Notes: generated by a model not told the origin, from the letters alone. A stretch of 34,445 nucleotides of DNA from Neokomagataea thailandica NBRC 106555 (GCF_001598495.1 NZ_BCZB01000005.1:1-34445); one strand, 5' to 3'. Positions 16,138 to 25,627 are shown, counted from the stretch's first letter. Numbers and translations: made by a program.

Positions 16138-18177
16138 TTAAGAGTGATGTTTATGCCTCATGTGCTGTGCATGTTTTGGCGCTGGGCTTGTGGTGGTGCC
16201 GGGTGCAATGCCTGCTGCTGGGTGATTATCTGCTTTTGAGAGGGCTTGTTCACAGGCTGAGCCTTCACCGACACCGAACTGAATGGTGGGTAGGAGTGCT
16301 GCGGGTGGGAAGAGGATGCCAAGGCCGATGGTGGCAGCAACGCGGCCTACCAGTTCTGCACCGGGCAGAACGGTGGGGGAAGCAATGGGGCCGCTGATAT
16401 GAATTGCGCCGGGCAGGGATAAGATTTGTGGGTGCACGGCGCGCGTGGTCATGGCGTAATCTAGGGTATCATTGCGGAAATTGATGCTGCCATTGCCGGT
16501 GGTGCGGGTGGTGCCTGTTTGTAAGAGCAGGGAGCGTGTTTTCAAAATGCCATTTTCAAGCGGCATATCGGCGACGAGACAATCTAATTTTGAACGATCA
16601 GGGATGCCGAGAGCGGAGAGGACGGCGGCGCCAAGTTTGAGGCCGAGTAGGTCTGGTAAGAGGGCGGTGATGTTGCCCCCTCGGTCGAGAACAAGTGTGA
16701 TGCCGCCGTTGCCATTGGCGACGAGGGTGGCGACGGAGTTGCCTGTGGAGGTGAGAGTGACGTGCCCGCCTATGGTGCCCTGACCTTGGAACATGCTTGA
16801 GGGTTTCATGATGCGTGAGAGTGGTAAGCGTGAGACGTCAAGCTGCACGTGTGTATGGAATTGTTGTGCTGTTGCGGGGTCAAGTTTGGCGGCGGCGCTG
16901 ATATGGCCGGTAGCGGTGGCAAAGGTGAGGTGGTCGAGTGTGATCGCGCCATTATGCACCGTGAAGGCCGTATCAATATTGTCCAAGGGCCAGTTTTTAT
17001 TTTCGATATGGTTGCCGTGATATGTGAGCAAGGCATTGGCAGCGTTAAGTTTTGGAACGTCAATTTTATCCGTAGGAAGGATTGCCGTGCTGTTTTTAGG
17101 GGCGGGCGGAGCGGTGCCGGTTTTGGCACCGATAAAGCCGCCGAGATCCGCTAGATCTACGTTGCGTGAGTGTAAATGGGATTCAACGTAAATGGGTTTT
17201 TGGTGCGGGTCGACATGGATGTCCCCGCCGATATCGGATGAACCCATGCGGCCTTCAAACTGCTCAAAGCGAATGGACGACTGAGAATATCCGAGGTTCC
17301 CGGTGACGTTATAGGCCGGTGTGTGTGGAATGGGGACACCGGTGAGTGCGTATAAGAGTGCCATATCTGGCCCTGCGAAATGAAGGGCCAGATGTGTGCC
17401 CTTGAAGGCTGTTGGGTCATCAACGGTGCCGCGTAGGGTGATGTAAGTAGGCCCGTTTTCGAGTTTGCCATCAATGGGGTAGGGCGTGGTGTGGCTTGCG
17501 AGAGAGAGGAGTGCACCGCCGACGAGGTGGCCGGTGATGGGGGCGCTTGCGTAGCGGCCGTTGAGATCCAGAGTGATGGAACCCGGTGTTTTGCCGTCAG
17601 GTTCTGTCGTGTGGATGCGGAGGTGCATATCGGTTTTGAGTTTGGCGAGTGCAATGCGGATATCGGCGTGATGAATAGTGATTTCGTTAAAATGGGGTAG
17701 CGCGGTTGTGGGGGAGGCCGAAGGGGATGTGCGTTGGGATGGGCTACTCTTGAAGCTGTAGTTATTTTGGCCATTCATGAGGGAGACGATGTCTCCTTGT
17801 GGGGTATCGACACGTATGACGGGAATGAAAAGACCCTGTTTGGTGAGGTAACGCCAGATATCGAATTTAACGGTTAATGACTGTGCGGAAGCAAAGTCTT
17901 GTTTTTCATGCTCGAAGCCTTCTGGTTGCCCGATATGGAGGTCTTCTACAGTCACGCTGGTTTTAAGGCCGGGGGAGACATGGAGATGGGCGATGTGGAC
18001 GGGGCGGTGTAGGGTGGTGGTTGCTGTACGGTTAACGAACGGAACGAACCAGTCCCACTGCCAGAATGCAGCGAGCAATAGTATGCCGCCCACCAAGCTT
18101 GCGGCGCTATAGGCGATTATTTTACGGAGGGGCCGTCGTTTGTGTGGGGCGTGAGGTGAGTTCGATGAACTTGTCAT
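16138..18177 (-). CDS. AsmA-family envelope protein
   Basis: 679 residues from ATG 18177 (GGAGCAGG upstream). A short basic N-terminus is followed by one transmembrane helix (about residues 21-41, AASLVGGILLLAAF) and a long periplasmic, beta-rich region. The N-terminal block TTTLHRPVHIAHLHVSPGL and the C-terminal AsmA-like part (GNGSINFRNDTLDYAMTTRA, HISGPIASP) are typical. AsmA-like proteins form elongated bridges that move phospholipid between membranes. The C-terminus ends in a histidine-rich tail (HAQHMRHKHHS). A longer reading frame upstream lacks a ribosome site. It is followed by the purine permease. Confidence 0.85.
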   Translation of the reverse strand: MTSSSNSPHAPHKRRPLRKIIAYSAASLVGGILLLAAFWQWDWFVPFVNRTATTTLHRPVHIAHLHVSPGLKTSVTVEDLHIGQPEGFEHEKQDFASAQSLTVKFDIWRYLTKQGLFIPVIRVDTPQGDIVSLMNGQNNYSFKSSPSQRTSPSASPTTALPHFNEITIHHADIRIALAKLKTDMHLRIHTTEPDGKTPGSITLDLNGRYASAPITGHLVGGALLSLASHTTPYPIDGKLENGPTYITLRGTVDDPTAFKGTHLALHFAGPDMALLYALTGVPIPHTPAYNVTGNLGYSQSSIRFEQFEGRMGSSDIGGDIHVDPHQKPIYVESHLHSRNVDLADLGGFIGAKTGTAPPAPKNSTAILPTDKIDVPKLNAANALLTYHGNHIENKNWPLDNIDTAFTVHNGAITLDHLTFATATGHISAAAKLDPATAQQFHTHVQLDVSRLPLSRIMKPSSMFQGQGTIGGHVTLTSTGNSVATLVANGNGGITLVLDRGGNITALLPDLLGLKLGAAVLSALGIPDRSKLDCLVADMPLENGILKTRSLLLQTGTTRTTGNGSINFRNDTLDYAMTTRAVHPQILSLPGAIHISGPIASPTVLPGAELVGRVAATIGLGILFPPAALLPTIQFGVGEGSACEQALSKADNHPAAGIAPGTTTSPAPKHAQHMRHKHHS

Positions 18178-18411
18178 ACGTACCTGCTCCGTGCAGCATT
18201 TTTTAGTAAACAATAAGAGTAGATGTTTAACGCAGAATAGTGCGGAGAGATGCGCAGGTTGGGTGCTCTCCATGGAAGGTTAGGTGGGCATTGTGGTTAG
18301 AAAGAGTGCGTCGGCATGTGATTTTTTACATGAAGTGCGTGTCGTGTTGAGCATCAGTTTTTTTTCACATTTTAATATGCAGGATAGAGACGGTTATCGT
18401 GCATTTTTAAT

Positions 18412-18837
18412 GGCTCATCCACGGGGCGCTGCTGATTGTCACGCCGGGCATGGATTTTGCTCGTAAAGCCGCCGCGTGATCGACCCAAAGCCTCTGAATG
18501 AGCCTCCCTTTTGCCCCCGTGGTCTGGGAGTGGGCGCGGGCCACAGTACTGTCGACCATATGCTGCCAATGATTGGTCAGTCCCAGATTTACAAGGGGCT
18601 GTAAAAGAGCATTCAGACACCCTGTTCAGCCCAACGCCGGAACCGGACATCAACCGAGTTCCACTTGCTGTAGCGATCATGCAGGTCCCGCCAGGGGCAA
18701 CCTGTGCGAAAAATATGTAGCATACCATTGAGAAACCGGCGGTTGTCTCCGGACGGTCGGGCCCAACGTCTACGCTCAGAAGGCAGAAGAGGACCAATAA
18801 TCGCCCACTCCTGATCCGTCAGATCTCCTCGTGCCAT
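18412..18837 (-). pseudogene. Decayed IS5-family (IS1031-like) transposase
   Basis: From ATG 18837 the minus strand reads ARGDLTDQEWAIIGPLLP and then NGMLHIFRTGCPWRDLHD, the N-terminus of IS5-family transposases common in acetic acid bacteria. After RFRRWAEQGV the frame breaks near 18614, where TGG has become TG. It continues one frame over as NALLQPLVNLGLTNHWQHM and VDSTVARAHSQTTGAKG, then shifts again near 18506, where a run of G has lost one base, to EALGRSRGGFTSKIHARRDN. Homology stops near 18412, well before a normal C-terminus. Two single-base deletions plus a truncated 3' end mean it is inactive. No inverted terminal repeats were identified. Confidence 0.88.
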
Positions 18838-19151
18838 GCCCGCTCCACCATACGGCCCTCATTGAGGGCGTCAGTGAAACAGAACGCACGTAGATCGTAT
18901 AGACCTTTTGTCAACGTGACCTAATCTGATCCGTTTTGGCACATGATATGAGCCTTTTTTTGGGGGGCGCTAGAATTAGAGTGGCCACCCTGTAGAACAT
19001 GATGGCTATGTGTTGGAGGGTGCAAAGCTGGGTTGGCGCGTTTTGGTAGAACCTGTGTCCCCAGGGGTACCGAAAGCGTATTTGTCACTTGGCCACATGG
19101 CAGGTGCCCGAAAGTTTTGGCGCTTTTTGCCCATTCTGAGCAGCAGATTTC
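18838..19151. other. Gene-free gap holding IS edge and possible gene remnant
   Basis: The first part (to roughly 18925) is probably the IS left-end sequence upstream of the transposase. A T7-G6 run sits at about 18954-18966. The rest is largely the open plus-strand fragment listed separately. No tRNA, promoter or repeat was recognised. Confidence 0.4.
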
Positions 19152-19168
19152 TTAGTGTAAAGGCATGA
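18980..19168 (+). pseudogene. Possible 3' remnant of a disrupted plus-strand gene
   Basis: After the TAG at 18977 the plus strand is open for 62 codons to the TGA at 19166-19168, with gene-like composition (HDGYVLEGAKLGWRVLVEP ... GARKFWRFLPI). It has no start codon with a ribosome site and abuts the IS remnant. It overlaps the 3' end of the convergent glycosyltransferase by 17 bases. I do not recognise the family. A chance open stretch is not excluded. Confidence 0.3.
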
Positions 19169-20543
19169 TGCTGGCGGGGATGAGGCCGGGAAATGCTTGT
19201 GACAGGCGATTGGCCTCTATGGTGGGGAGGAGTGCTATGGCGCAGCCTAATGCGCTGGCATCTGTAATATCTTGCTGTGCAATGCCATGCAGGAGTGCTG
19301 CGAGGGTGTGCCCATGTGCTGTGAGTTCATGATAGGCTGTGAGGCGTTGTGTGTGCTCGATCGATGGTTGAACTTTACTCAGGCTTTGCTCTGCGATGGG
19401 GAATGTGACGGGTGTTTGGGTGACAGGGGATGTGATTTGCCGTGCCCGTGTATCAATAGAGAGTGGGATATATGCAAGGAGCGACGCGACGCCGTTAAGA
19501 GAGAGGAACGCTTGGTTATTTGGACGTTCCGTCGTGAGAATGGCGGGGGCAATGCCGGTATGGGGCGAAGGTTTTTCTACTGAAAGAATCAGGGGAATGT
19601 GCCGGTCATGCGCCAAGCGTTCTTTAGGAACGGCTTGGAGTTCGTTCGTCGTGGTATTGAGCACGAGGCGTGATGTATCGCCGATGACGAAATGCTGTAC
19701 TGCGATAGGCGGGGCTGTTTCTTGCGGTAGAGCGACGCTCAGACGTTCTGTAAGGTCTGTGGGGTCATTGGTGGTGGCCTGTGTGAGGCGGTAGTGCAGT
19801 TCTGCTAGTCGGGCTTGATCAATAGCGGCATGAATGGCGCGTGTACGCGGCAGAAGATGCTGTCCTGCAAGCCATTCGTGGGTATTTTGGTTAAAATGTT
19901 CCCACGCGGCGTCGTGTTCATTTGTAGGAGCGGGAGTGTTCATGCGCTTGCAAAAAGTGTCACGGTCCCCGCAGGCAAAATGCAGGATGCGACCATGCGC
20001 CCAGTTTGGTGGGGTATGGGGGGTGGAGAATGGGTCTGGGAGTGCCGCGTGTTTGTTAGGCCCTATGAAGCGGCGTGTAATGCGGTGGTCTGGGAAGTCT
20101 TCTGAAGCATGGCGTGTGAAGCGTTCAATGGGCGAAAATGGTGCGTGAACATGGTGGCCATTGGAGCCGAAAATACACCAATTAAGTGCTGGGGGAGAGA
20201 GGGGATGGCTTAAGAATTCTTCAACGGATGAAGCGTGTTCGAGGTGTAGAAACTCATCAACTGCGAGACATAAAAGCCAATCAAACTTGCTTTCAGCGTC
20301 TGTGATGACGGTACGTTCGAATTTCTGGCGGCGTTGTGCCGGAGAGGCCAAGCTACGATCAGATGTATGGATGCGAATATCATGGAAAGCCGCGGCGCTT
20401 TCGAGCAGGGTGCTCGTGCCATCTGTTGAGTGATCGTCACAGACGATGAGAGTAGAAAAACCGATGGCCGCATGGTGAGCGAGCCACCATCCTAAAGTTT
20501 CGAGGTCATTGTGAACAAACAGGATGGCGGCTGTGCGGAGCAT
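19152..20543 (-). CDS. GT2/GT92-like glycosyltransferase
   Basis: 463 residues. The N-terminal domain has the GT-A pattern: AILFVHNDLETLGWWLAHH, then LIVCDDHSTDGTS with the nucleotide-binding Asp pair, then LLCLAVDEFLHLE as the metal-binding DxD equivalent. This is the Glyco_tranf_2_4/GT92-like group. The C-terminal ~200 residues are less conserved, with no obvious domain and no membrane helix. It starts eight bases after lepA and may be cotranscribed with it. The likely role is in surface polysaccharide, but there is no sugar-synthesis cluster around it, so donor and acceptor are unknown. Confidence 0.78.
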   Translation of the reverse strand: MLRTAAILFVHNDLETLGWWLAHHAAIGFSTLIVCDDHSTDGTSTLLESAAAFHDIRIHTSDRSLASPAQRRQKFERTVITDAESKFDWLLCLAVDEFLHLEHASSVEEFLSHPLSPPALNWCIFGSNGHHVHAPFSPIERFTRHASEDFPDHRITRRFIGPNKHAALPDPFSTPHTPPNWAHGRILHFACGDRDTFCKRMNTPAPTNEHDAAWEHFNQNTHEWLAGQHLLPRTRAIHAAIDQARLAELHYRLTQATTNDPTDLTERLSVALPQETAPPIAVQHFVIGDTSRLVLNTTTNELQAVPKERLAHDRHIPLILSVEKPSPHTGIAPAILTTERPNNQAFLSLNGVASLLAYIPLSIDTRARQITSPVTQTPVTFPIAEQSLSKVQPSIEHTQRLTAYHELTAHGHTLAALLHGIAQQDITDASALGCAIALLPTIEANRLSQAFPGLIPASIMPLH

Positions 20544-20551
20544 AGTGGGCG

Positions 20552-22354
20552 TTAGTCCATCTTTAGGGCTGCGAGGAAAGCGCTTTGGGGAATTTCGACT
20601 TTGCCAAACTGACGCATACGCTTTTTACCTTCTTTTTGTTTGTCGAGCAATTTGCGCTTACGTGAAATATCACCACCATAACATTTCGCGGTTACATCCT
20701 TAGACAGAGCGCCGATGGTTTCACGGGCAATGACTTTGGAGCCAATCGCGGCTTGAATGGCGATTTTGAAGAGTTGTTTGGGGATCAAGTCTTTCAGTTT
20801 AGTACAGATGGAGCGGCCACGTGATTCCGCGACCGTACGGTGTGCAACGAAGGCGAGCGCGTCGACCGGTTCATGGTTGACCAGAATAGAGATACGCACG
20901 AGGTCGCTCTCTTCGTAGTTATCAACCTGATAATCGAAGGATGCATAGCCTCGCGTGAGGGATTTGAGGCGGTCATAGAAGTCAAACACCACTTCGTTGA
21001 GTGGTAGGCGATAGACGGCCATGGCGCGGTTGCCGACATAGGTGAGATCAAGCTGGATGCCGCGACGTTCTGAGCAAAGTGTAAGCACGGCGCCGAGATA
21101 TTCATCTTGCACCAAGATGGTGGCTTTGATCCACGGCTCTTCAATTTTAGCAATCTGCGTGGTGTCTGGCATGTCCGCCGGGTTATGCAACTCGACTTCT
21201 TCACCATTGGCCAGCGTCATTTTGTATACAACGGACGGTGCAGTCGCGATGAGGTCGAGGTTGAACTCACGTGACAGACGCTCTTGGATGATTTCCAAGT
21301 GCAGCAGCCCAAGGAAGCCACAGCGGAAACCAAAGCCGAGGGCGGCGGAGCTTTCGGCTTCAAAGTGGAAAGAGGCGTCGTTCAGGCGCAGTTTGCCCAA
21401 GCTCTCACGCAATTTGTCAAAGTCGTCAGCATCAATAGGGAAGAGGCCACACCATACAACGGGGATGGAAGGCTTAAAGCCTGCTAGAGCTTTTTCGGCG
21501 GGACGGCGGTCGAGAGTGACGGTATCACCAACGGCTACGTCTGCAACGGTTTTGATCGCGGCGTTAATGTAGCCCATCTCGCCTGGGCCGAGCTCTGCGA
21601 CGTTGGTCATTTTCGGTAAGAAAACACCGACCTGATCAACGTGATATGTGGAACCAGCCTGCATCATGCGGATGCGGTCGCCCTTGCGGACTGTACCATT
21701 CATGACGCGGATCAGGATGATAACGCCGAGGTAAGGGTCGTACCAGCTATCCACCAGAAGGGCTTGAAGGGGCGCATCACGGTCGCCTTGTGGGGCGGGG
21801 AGGCGCTGCACCAGCGCTTCCAGTACGCCTTCAATGTTGATGCCAGTTTTGGCGCTGATTTCTACGGCGTCATCAGCTGGAATACCGACGACTTCTTCAA
21901 TCTGTGCGCGCACGCGCTCCGGCTCTGCAGCGGGGAGGTCAATTTTGTTAAGGACAGGGACGATTTCGTGGTTGGCGTCAATGGCTTGATACACATTGGC
22001 GAGTGTTTGCGCTTCTACGCCTTGTGAGGCATCGACCACCAAGAGGGAGCCTTCACATGCGGCGAGGGAACGGCTGACCTCATACGCGAAGTCCACATGG
22101 CCCGGGGTGTCCATCAGGTTTAGTGTGTACATTTTGCCGTCTTTGGCCGGGTAGGTCAGGCGGACGGTCTGCGCCTTAATGGTAATGCCGCGTTCTTGCT
22201 CCAGCTCCATCGAATCGAGGACCTGTGCTTTCATTTCGCGCTCGGTTAGGGCGCCACACGCTTGGATGAGGCGGTCAGCCAGCGTGGATTTCCCGTGGTC
22301 GATATGCGCGATGATGGAGAAATTGCGGATCAGGGAGAGAGGGGTGTCGGTCAT
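20552..22354 (-). CDS. lepA: Elongation factor 4 (LepA)
   Basis: 600 residues from ATG 22354, the family's normal length. An ATG at 22366 would add four residues and the frame is open further, without good ribosome sites. A ribosome-associated GTPase with effects on initiation and back-translocation. G-motifs are AHIDHGKST (G1), DTPGHVDF (G3) and NKIDLP (G4). The LepA-specific C-terminal domain is complete ([24 protein letters not shown]). It is followed by a glycosyltransferase gene; upstream is a 342-base gap and then the envelope motor operon on the same strand. Confidence 0.97.
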   Translation of the reverse strand: MTDTPLSLIRNFSIIAHIDHGKSTLADRLIQACGALTEREMKAQVLDSMELEQERGITIKAQTVRLTYPAKDGKMYTLNLMDTPGHVDFAYEVSRSLAACEGSLLVVDASQGVEAQTLANVYQAIDANHEIVPVLNKIDLPAAEPERVRAQIEEVVGIPADDAVEISAKTGINIEGVLEALVQRLPAPQGDRDAPLQALLVDSWYDPYLGVIILIRVMNGTVRKGDRIRMMQAGSTYHVDQVGVFLPKMTNVAELGPGEMGYINAAIKTVADVAVGDTVTLDRRPAEKALAGFKPSIPVVWCGLFPIDADDFDKLRESLGKLRLNDASFHFEAESSAALGFGFRCGFLGLLHLEIIQERLSREFNLDLIATAPSVVYKMTLANGEEVELHNPADMPDTTQIAKIEEPWIKATILVQDEYLGAVLTLCSERRGIQLDLTYVGNRAMAVYRLPLNEVVFDFYDRLKSLTRGYASFDYQVDNYEESDLVRISILVNHEPVDALAFVAHRTVAESRGRSICTKLKDLIPKQLFKIAIQAAIGSKVIARETIGALSKDVTAKCYGGDISRKRKLLDKQKEGKKRMRQFGKVEIPQSAFLAALKMD

Positions 22355-22696
22355 GCGCTCATACATAGAACAGAACGGGCCGGGAGGAAATCTCAACCTT
22401 GCATAACTTCGTCAGGAAATCTGCGTCTAAGGCGTGTGGTGTCTTGTTCGCTCTGTTGTGTGTTGGGGGCGGGCAATACGTGCACGCGGCATGAGCTGTG
22501 ATGCCATGATATGCGTTGCTGCGCATCATGGGCCTTGAGATGTATTGTTGCGATGGTGGGGAGCGGTAAGCGCAAAGGCGTAGAATCGGGGTTGTGATGG
22601 TGCGTGGACGGTGGAGGGCCGCCTGAGAAGGGAAGAGCCTGAGAAGGGAGAGTGGTAAAGGGCGGAACCGCAGGGGAGTGGGTTCCGCCGTATTTT
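22355..22696. other. 342-base gap between lepA and the envelope motor operon
   Basis: No convincing gene on either strand. It holds an imperfect palindrome (CCATGAT 22504-22510 ... ATCATGG 22525-22531, stem extended by GCG/CGC with a two-base bulge), a 13-base direct repeat GCCTGAGAAGGGA at 22621-22633 and 22637-22649, and the terminator-like hairpin listed next. The lepA promoter should lie here but no clear -35/-10 was found. Confidence 0.45.
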
Positions 22697-22698
22697 TT
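22661..22698 (+). terminator. Terminator hairpin facing plus, next to the MotB-like gene
   Basis: A perfect 9-bp stem GGCGGAACC/GGTTCCGCC (22661-22669, 22681-22689) is followed on the plus strand by GTATTTTTT. On the minus strand it lies right after the MotB-like stop codon, where the following sequence is only CTTTACC. It may still end the minus transcript weakly, but the T-run points the other way. Confidence 0.6.
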
Positions 22699-23698
22699 AA
22701 CGATCTGTAAGACGGAACTCGATGCGGCGGTTGCGCGCGTAGGCGGCTGTTGTGTCTGCTGAGTCGAGTGGTTGGTAGTCTGAGAACCCTGTTGCGGCGA
22801 GATGGTGTGGGTCTACGCCTTCATTGATCAGGAGTTTCACGACGGTGATGGCGCGTTCTGAGGAAAGCTCCCAGTTGCTTGGGAAAGCGCTGTGAATGGG
22901 CTGGCGGTCTGCGTGACCATCGACGCGCAGAATCCAGGGGAGATCCGTCGGGATCGTTGAGGCGACTTGCTTAAAAGTATGTGCAAGGGTTGTGATTTCT
23001 TTTCGTCCTGCGGGGGTGAGGTCTGCACTACCCTGAGGGAAAAGAATTTCAGACTGGAAGACAAAGCGGTCTCCCACAACGTTGACGCCTTTTTGGTCTT
23101 TCAGCAAATCACGCAGGCGACCAAAGAACTCGGAGCGGTAGCGTTTGAGCTGATTGACTTTATCGGCCAAAGCAATGTTGAGACGGTTCCCGAGGTCTTT
23201 AATCTGGTCGTCTTTGCTGGTGCTGTTCTTTTTTTCTAAATCCAGCGCATTACTGATCGCTTGTAGCTGGCGTGTTAGCTCATCAATCTGCGTTTGAAGG
23301 TCTGAAATTTTACTCGTTTGTGTTTTAGCGTTGGTATCGGCGTTGGTCAGTGCTTGCTCACGGTCATGTAACTGCCCAGTCAGGGTGGCCAGTTGTGCAG
23401 ACAAAGCGGTGAGTTGTGCCTCATTATGCTGTTTATCGGCACCAAGGCTTGCCACCGTTGCGTTGAGCGTGTGGTTTTTATCTTCCGTCATGGCAAGCAT
23501 GTGGGAGAGTTCGGCGAGTTGCTTTTGTAAAGCATCAAGCGTGTGTTCGCGCCGTGTCAGAGAGACGGACAGAAATTGCTGTCCGACGACAAAGACAAGG
23601 AGCACGAAAGTGACAACCATGAGCAGTGTGGACAAGGCGTCCACATAGCCGGGCCATGCATCTAAAGCGTTATGGGATCCGCGTCTGCGCCGGGCCAT
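22697..23698 (-). CDS. MotB-like/OmpA-domain peptidoglycan-binding protein
   Basis: 333 residues. A basic N-terminus is followed by a single helix, YVDALSTLLMVVTFVLLVFV, whose Asp (D20) sits at the position of the proton-carrying Asp of MotB. Residues 50-190 are a long coiled coil (many Q/L heptads). The C-terminal OmpA-type peptidoglycan-binding domain (about 205-333) has VDGHADRQP, NWELSSERA, ATGFSDYQPL and ARNRRIEF. It would be a stator partner anchored in the cell wall. It starts four bases after the MotA/ExbB-like gene. No flagellar gene lies in the window. Other candidates are TolR/ExbD-like function or ZorB-like function, though no Zorya effector is present. Confidence 0.85.
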   Translation of the reverse strand: MARRRRGSHNALDAWPGYVDALSTLLMVVTFVLLVFVVGQQFLSVSLTRREHTLDALQKQLAELSHMLAMTEDKNHTLNATVASLGADKQHNEAQLTALSAQLATLTGQLHDREQALTNADTNAKTQTSKISDLQTQIDELTRQLQAISNALDLEKKNSTSKDDQIKDLGNRLNIALADKVNQLKRYRSEFFGRLRDLLKDQKGVNVVGDRFVFQSEILFPQGSADLTPAGRKEITTLAHTFKQVASTIPTDLPWILRVDGHADRQPIHSAFPSNWELSSERAITVVKLLINEGVDPHHLAATGFSDYQPLDSADTTAAYARNRRIEFRLTDR

Positions 23699-23702
23699 GG
23701 GG

Positions 23703-24842
23703 TTAGTCCTGTCGTGCGCTGTTATGGGCGCTGTTGCCGGACGAAGCGGCGATCGTGCGGGCGAGGACGCGTAGGTCGTTGCGCAATTCGCCTGTTGTTT
23801 GCATGCGGCCCTGCTTCAGGTCATCGCTGAGGCGTGCAAGTTGTCCTTCGATCCGTTCTAGCGGTGCATTTTGTGTGTTGCCCTGCAGGTTGCGGAGATA
23901 AGTAATAAGCTCCGACTGGGTTTCGGCCGTGCGGGTCATGATTTGTTGGTTGGCGCGGAGGAGTTCTGTCATGCCGCGCAGGCGTTCTTGGAGGCCATCC
24001 AGTAGTTCGACTTCACGAACGCGCCCTTCTTCGCCACGTGAAACGGCATTTTGCAGTGTTTCGAGGTTCTCGGCTGTTTGTTCGAGGAGTGCTTGGACAT
24101 AGGCCGGGATTGGTGCGCCATCGGTATCAACTGCTGCGCTGCCACCACCAACACGGGTTAGGCCAGCAAGCCATTCTTCCAATTCATTAAAGAAGCGTGA
24201 TTGTGCTTGGCCTGCTGTGAGATCAAGGAAGCCGAGGATGAGGGCGCCAGCGAGGCCAAACATAGAGCCGGAAAATGCTGTGGACATGCCTGCGAGTGGT
24301 GCGGCGAGGCCTGTTTTGAGCTGGTTAAACATGGCATCAAGATCGCCGCTGCCAGCAGACATGCCAGAGATGACGGATGCAATGGAACTGACGGTGAGCA
24401 GCAAGCCATAGAACGTACCGAGCAAGCCGAGGAAAATGAGTAGCTGCGTCATGTAGCGCGAAATTTCGCGGCTCTCATCAAGGCGTGCTGAGAGGCTATC
24501 GAGCATCGCTTGTGTGGTTTGTGTGGAAAGGCTGAGTTTGTCGCTGCGGCCACGAGATGCCAGCATGCTTGCCATAGGGGCAAGGAGGCGTGGTGGGTTG
24601 GGAGCCGTAAGGCCAGCGCGTGATTGGCGCAGCATGTCCACCCAACTGACCTCGGGCATGAGGCGTTGAACGACGCGCAGATTCCACAGAATACCGAGAA
24701 TTAAGACGCCGAGAATAACGGAATCAAGTTTTGGGTTTGCAGCAAAGGCATGGGTCAATGTGGGTGCCATGGAGGCGGCAAGTGCGATGACCGCAAGCAA
24801 GAAAACGCCCATGCGCAGTAAAAATGTGGTGGGTCGTGTCAC
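23703..24842 (-). CDS. MotA/TolQ/ExbB-like proton channel protein
   Basis: 379 residues. Two N-terminal helices (about 8-30 and 41-58) are followed by a cytoplasmic stretch. Next come two helices with the proton-channel pattern: LLIFLGLLGTFYGLLLTV and GMSTAFSGSMFGLAGALIL. The last ~150 residues are a charged, coiled-coil-like cytoplasmic tail (VSRGEEGRVREVELLDGLQE; LRNLQGNTQ; LSDDLKQG). That tail is longer than in ExbB/TolQ and resembles MotA-like proteins of unknown function, including ZorA. Its start overlaps the upstream OmpA-like gene (ATGA) and the MotB-like gene follows after four bases, so the three make one unit. What the motor drives is not known. Confidence 0.82.
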   Translation of the reverse strand: MTRPTTFLLRMGVFLLAVIALAASMAPTLTHAFAANPKLDSVILGVLILGILWNLRVVQRLMPEVSWVDMLRQSRAGLTAPNPPRLLAPMASMLASRGRSDKLSLSTQTTQAMLDSLSARLDESREISRYMTQLLIFLGLLGTFYGLLLTVSSIASVISGMSAGSGDLDAMFNQLKTGLAAPLAGMSTAFSGSMFGLAGALILGFLDLTAGQAQSRFFNELEEWLAGLTRVGGGSAAVDTDGAPIPAYVQALLEQTAENLETLQNAVSRGEEGRVREVELLDGLQERLRGMTELLRANQQIMTRTAETQSELITYLRNLQGNTQNAPLERIEGQLARLSDDLKQGRMQTTGELRNDLRVLARTIAASSGNSAHNSARQD

Positions 24843-25582
24843 GGGGTAGGAGTCCTTGATTCGGACGCGTTTTGGTCCGGGGTTGAATGGGGTTCTGTTA
24901 AAATGTCCAGACGATCAGCCGGTGCTGTGTCTGTTTGTGCCGGGCGGCCGAGAGCGCGAGGGTAAATGCGCGTTGTGGCGACACCATGGCTAACGAGAAG
25001 AGAGCGCACAGCGAGGGCGCGTGCAAGAGCGATGCGTCGCGGCATTGAAATATCATCACCGGGAAGGGTCGCGTAGCTCATGAGGATGACCCGTTTGTCT
25101 GGGGCAGTCTTCAAATGTTCAGCAAGGTTTGTGATGGCGGCGATGGTGTCAGCGTTGAGGTCGGCGCTGTTGGTGCCGAAGAGAACGCGGAGAGTGCCAT
25201 CTGAAAGGGGCGCTGCTGAACTGCTCGCCTTTGGTACTGCAATGACGGGGTCTGCGGCGACGGGAGGGTGTAGAGGGACATCACCGAAGGGAGGTGGCAA
25301 AATGACTGGCGGTGGTGGAGCCGTTGGAACGCTCGGCAGGGCTGAGCGAGTTTGGCTGGTATGTTGTGATGGAGGGGCGGAATGAGCGCCTTGAGAGCCA
25401 GATGCCGCTGCCGCATTGACGTGATGCACCGGGGTATGTGGCGCATGTGCGGTGGGGGGGGGCGTACTCTGCCCTTGCGGCAGGTTGTCAAGATTGGCCG
25501 CAACTTGTGCGTTGGCACAATGCGGGGAAAGAACGGCCAGTGCGGCCGTAACGGCGAGGGAGGTTAGGATCGGCCTTTTCAT
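24839..25582 (-). CDS. Periplasmic OmpA-like protein of the envelope motor operon
   Basis: 247 residues. A signal peptide with cleavage near ANA-Q (residue 25) is followed by a low-complexity Pro/His/Ser-rich linker (to about residue 125) and an OmpA-type domain (VLFGTNSADLNADTIAAIT, RVILMSYATLPGD, RIALARALAVRSLLVSHGV, RIYPRALGRP). The usual D...R peptidoglycan-binding residues are only partly kept, so binding should not be assumed. It is the first gene of the operon and is translationally coupled to the MotA/ExbB-like gene. It probably links the motor to the cell wall or outer membrane. Confidence 0.78.
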   Translation of the reverse strand: MKRPILTSLAVTAALAVLSPHCANAQVAANLDNLPQGQSTPPPTAHAPHTPVHHVNAAAASGSQGAHSAPPSQHTSQTRSALPSVPTAPPPPVILPPPFGDVPLHPPVAADPVIAVPKASSSAAPLSDGTLRVLFGTNSADLNADTIAAITNLAEHLKTAPDKRVILMSYATLPGDDISMPRRIALARALAVRSLLVSHGVATTRIYPRALGRPAQTDTAPADRLDILTEPHSTPDQNASESRTPTP

Positions 25583-25627
25583 GCGGGGCCAATCCTAACC
25601 GAGCCTATGGGGTGGCGGCAATGGTAC

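Noticed and set aside
22697-25582. Zorya anti-phage system
   Set aside because: MotA/MotB-like parts are present, but no ZorC, ZorD or ZorE homologue is adjacent; the operon sits in a stable housekeeping neighbourhood.
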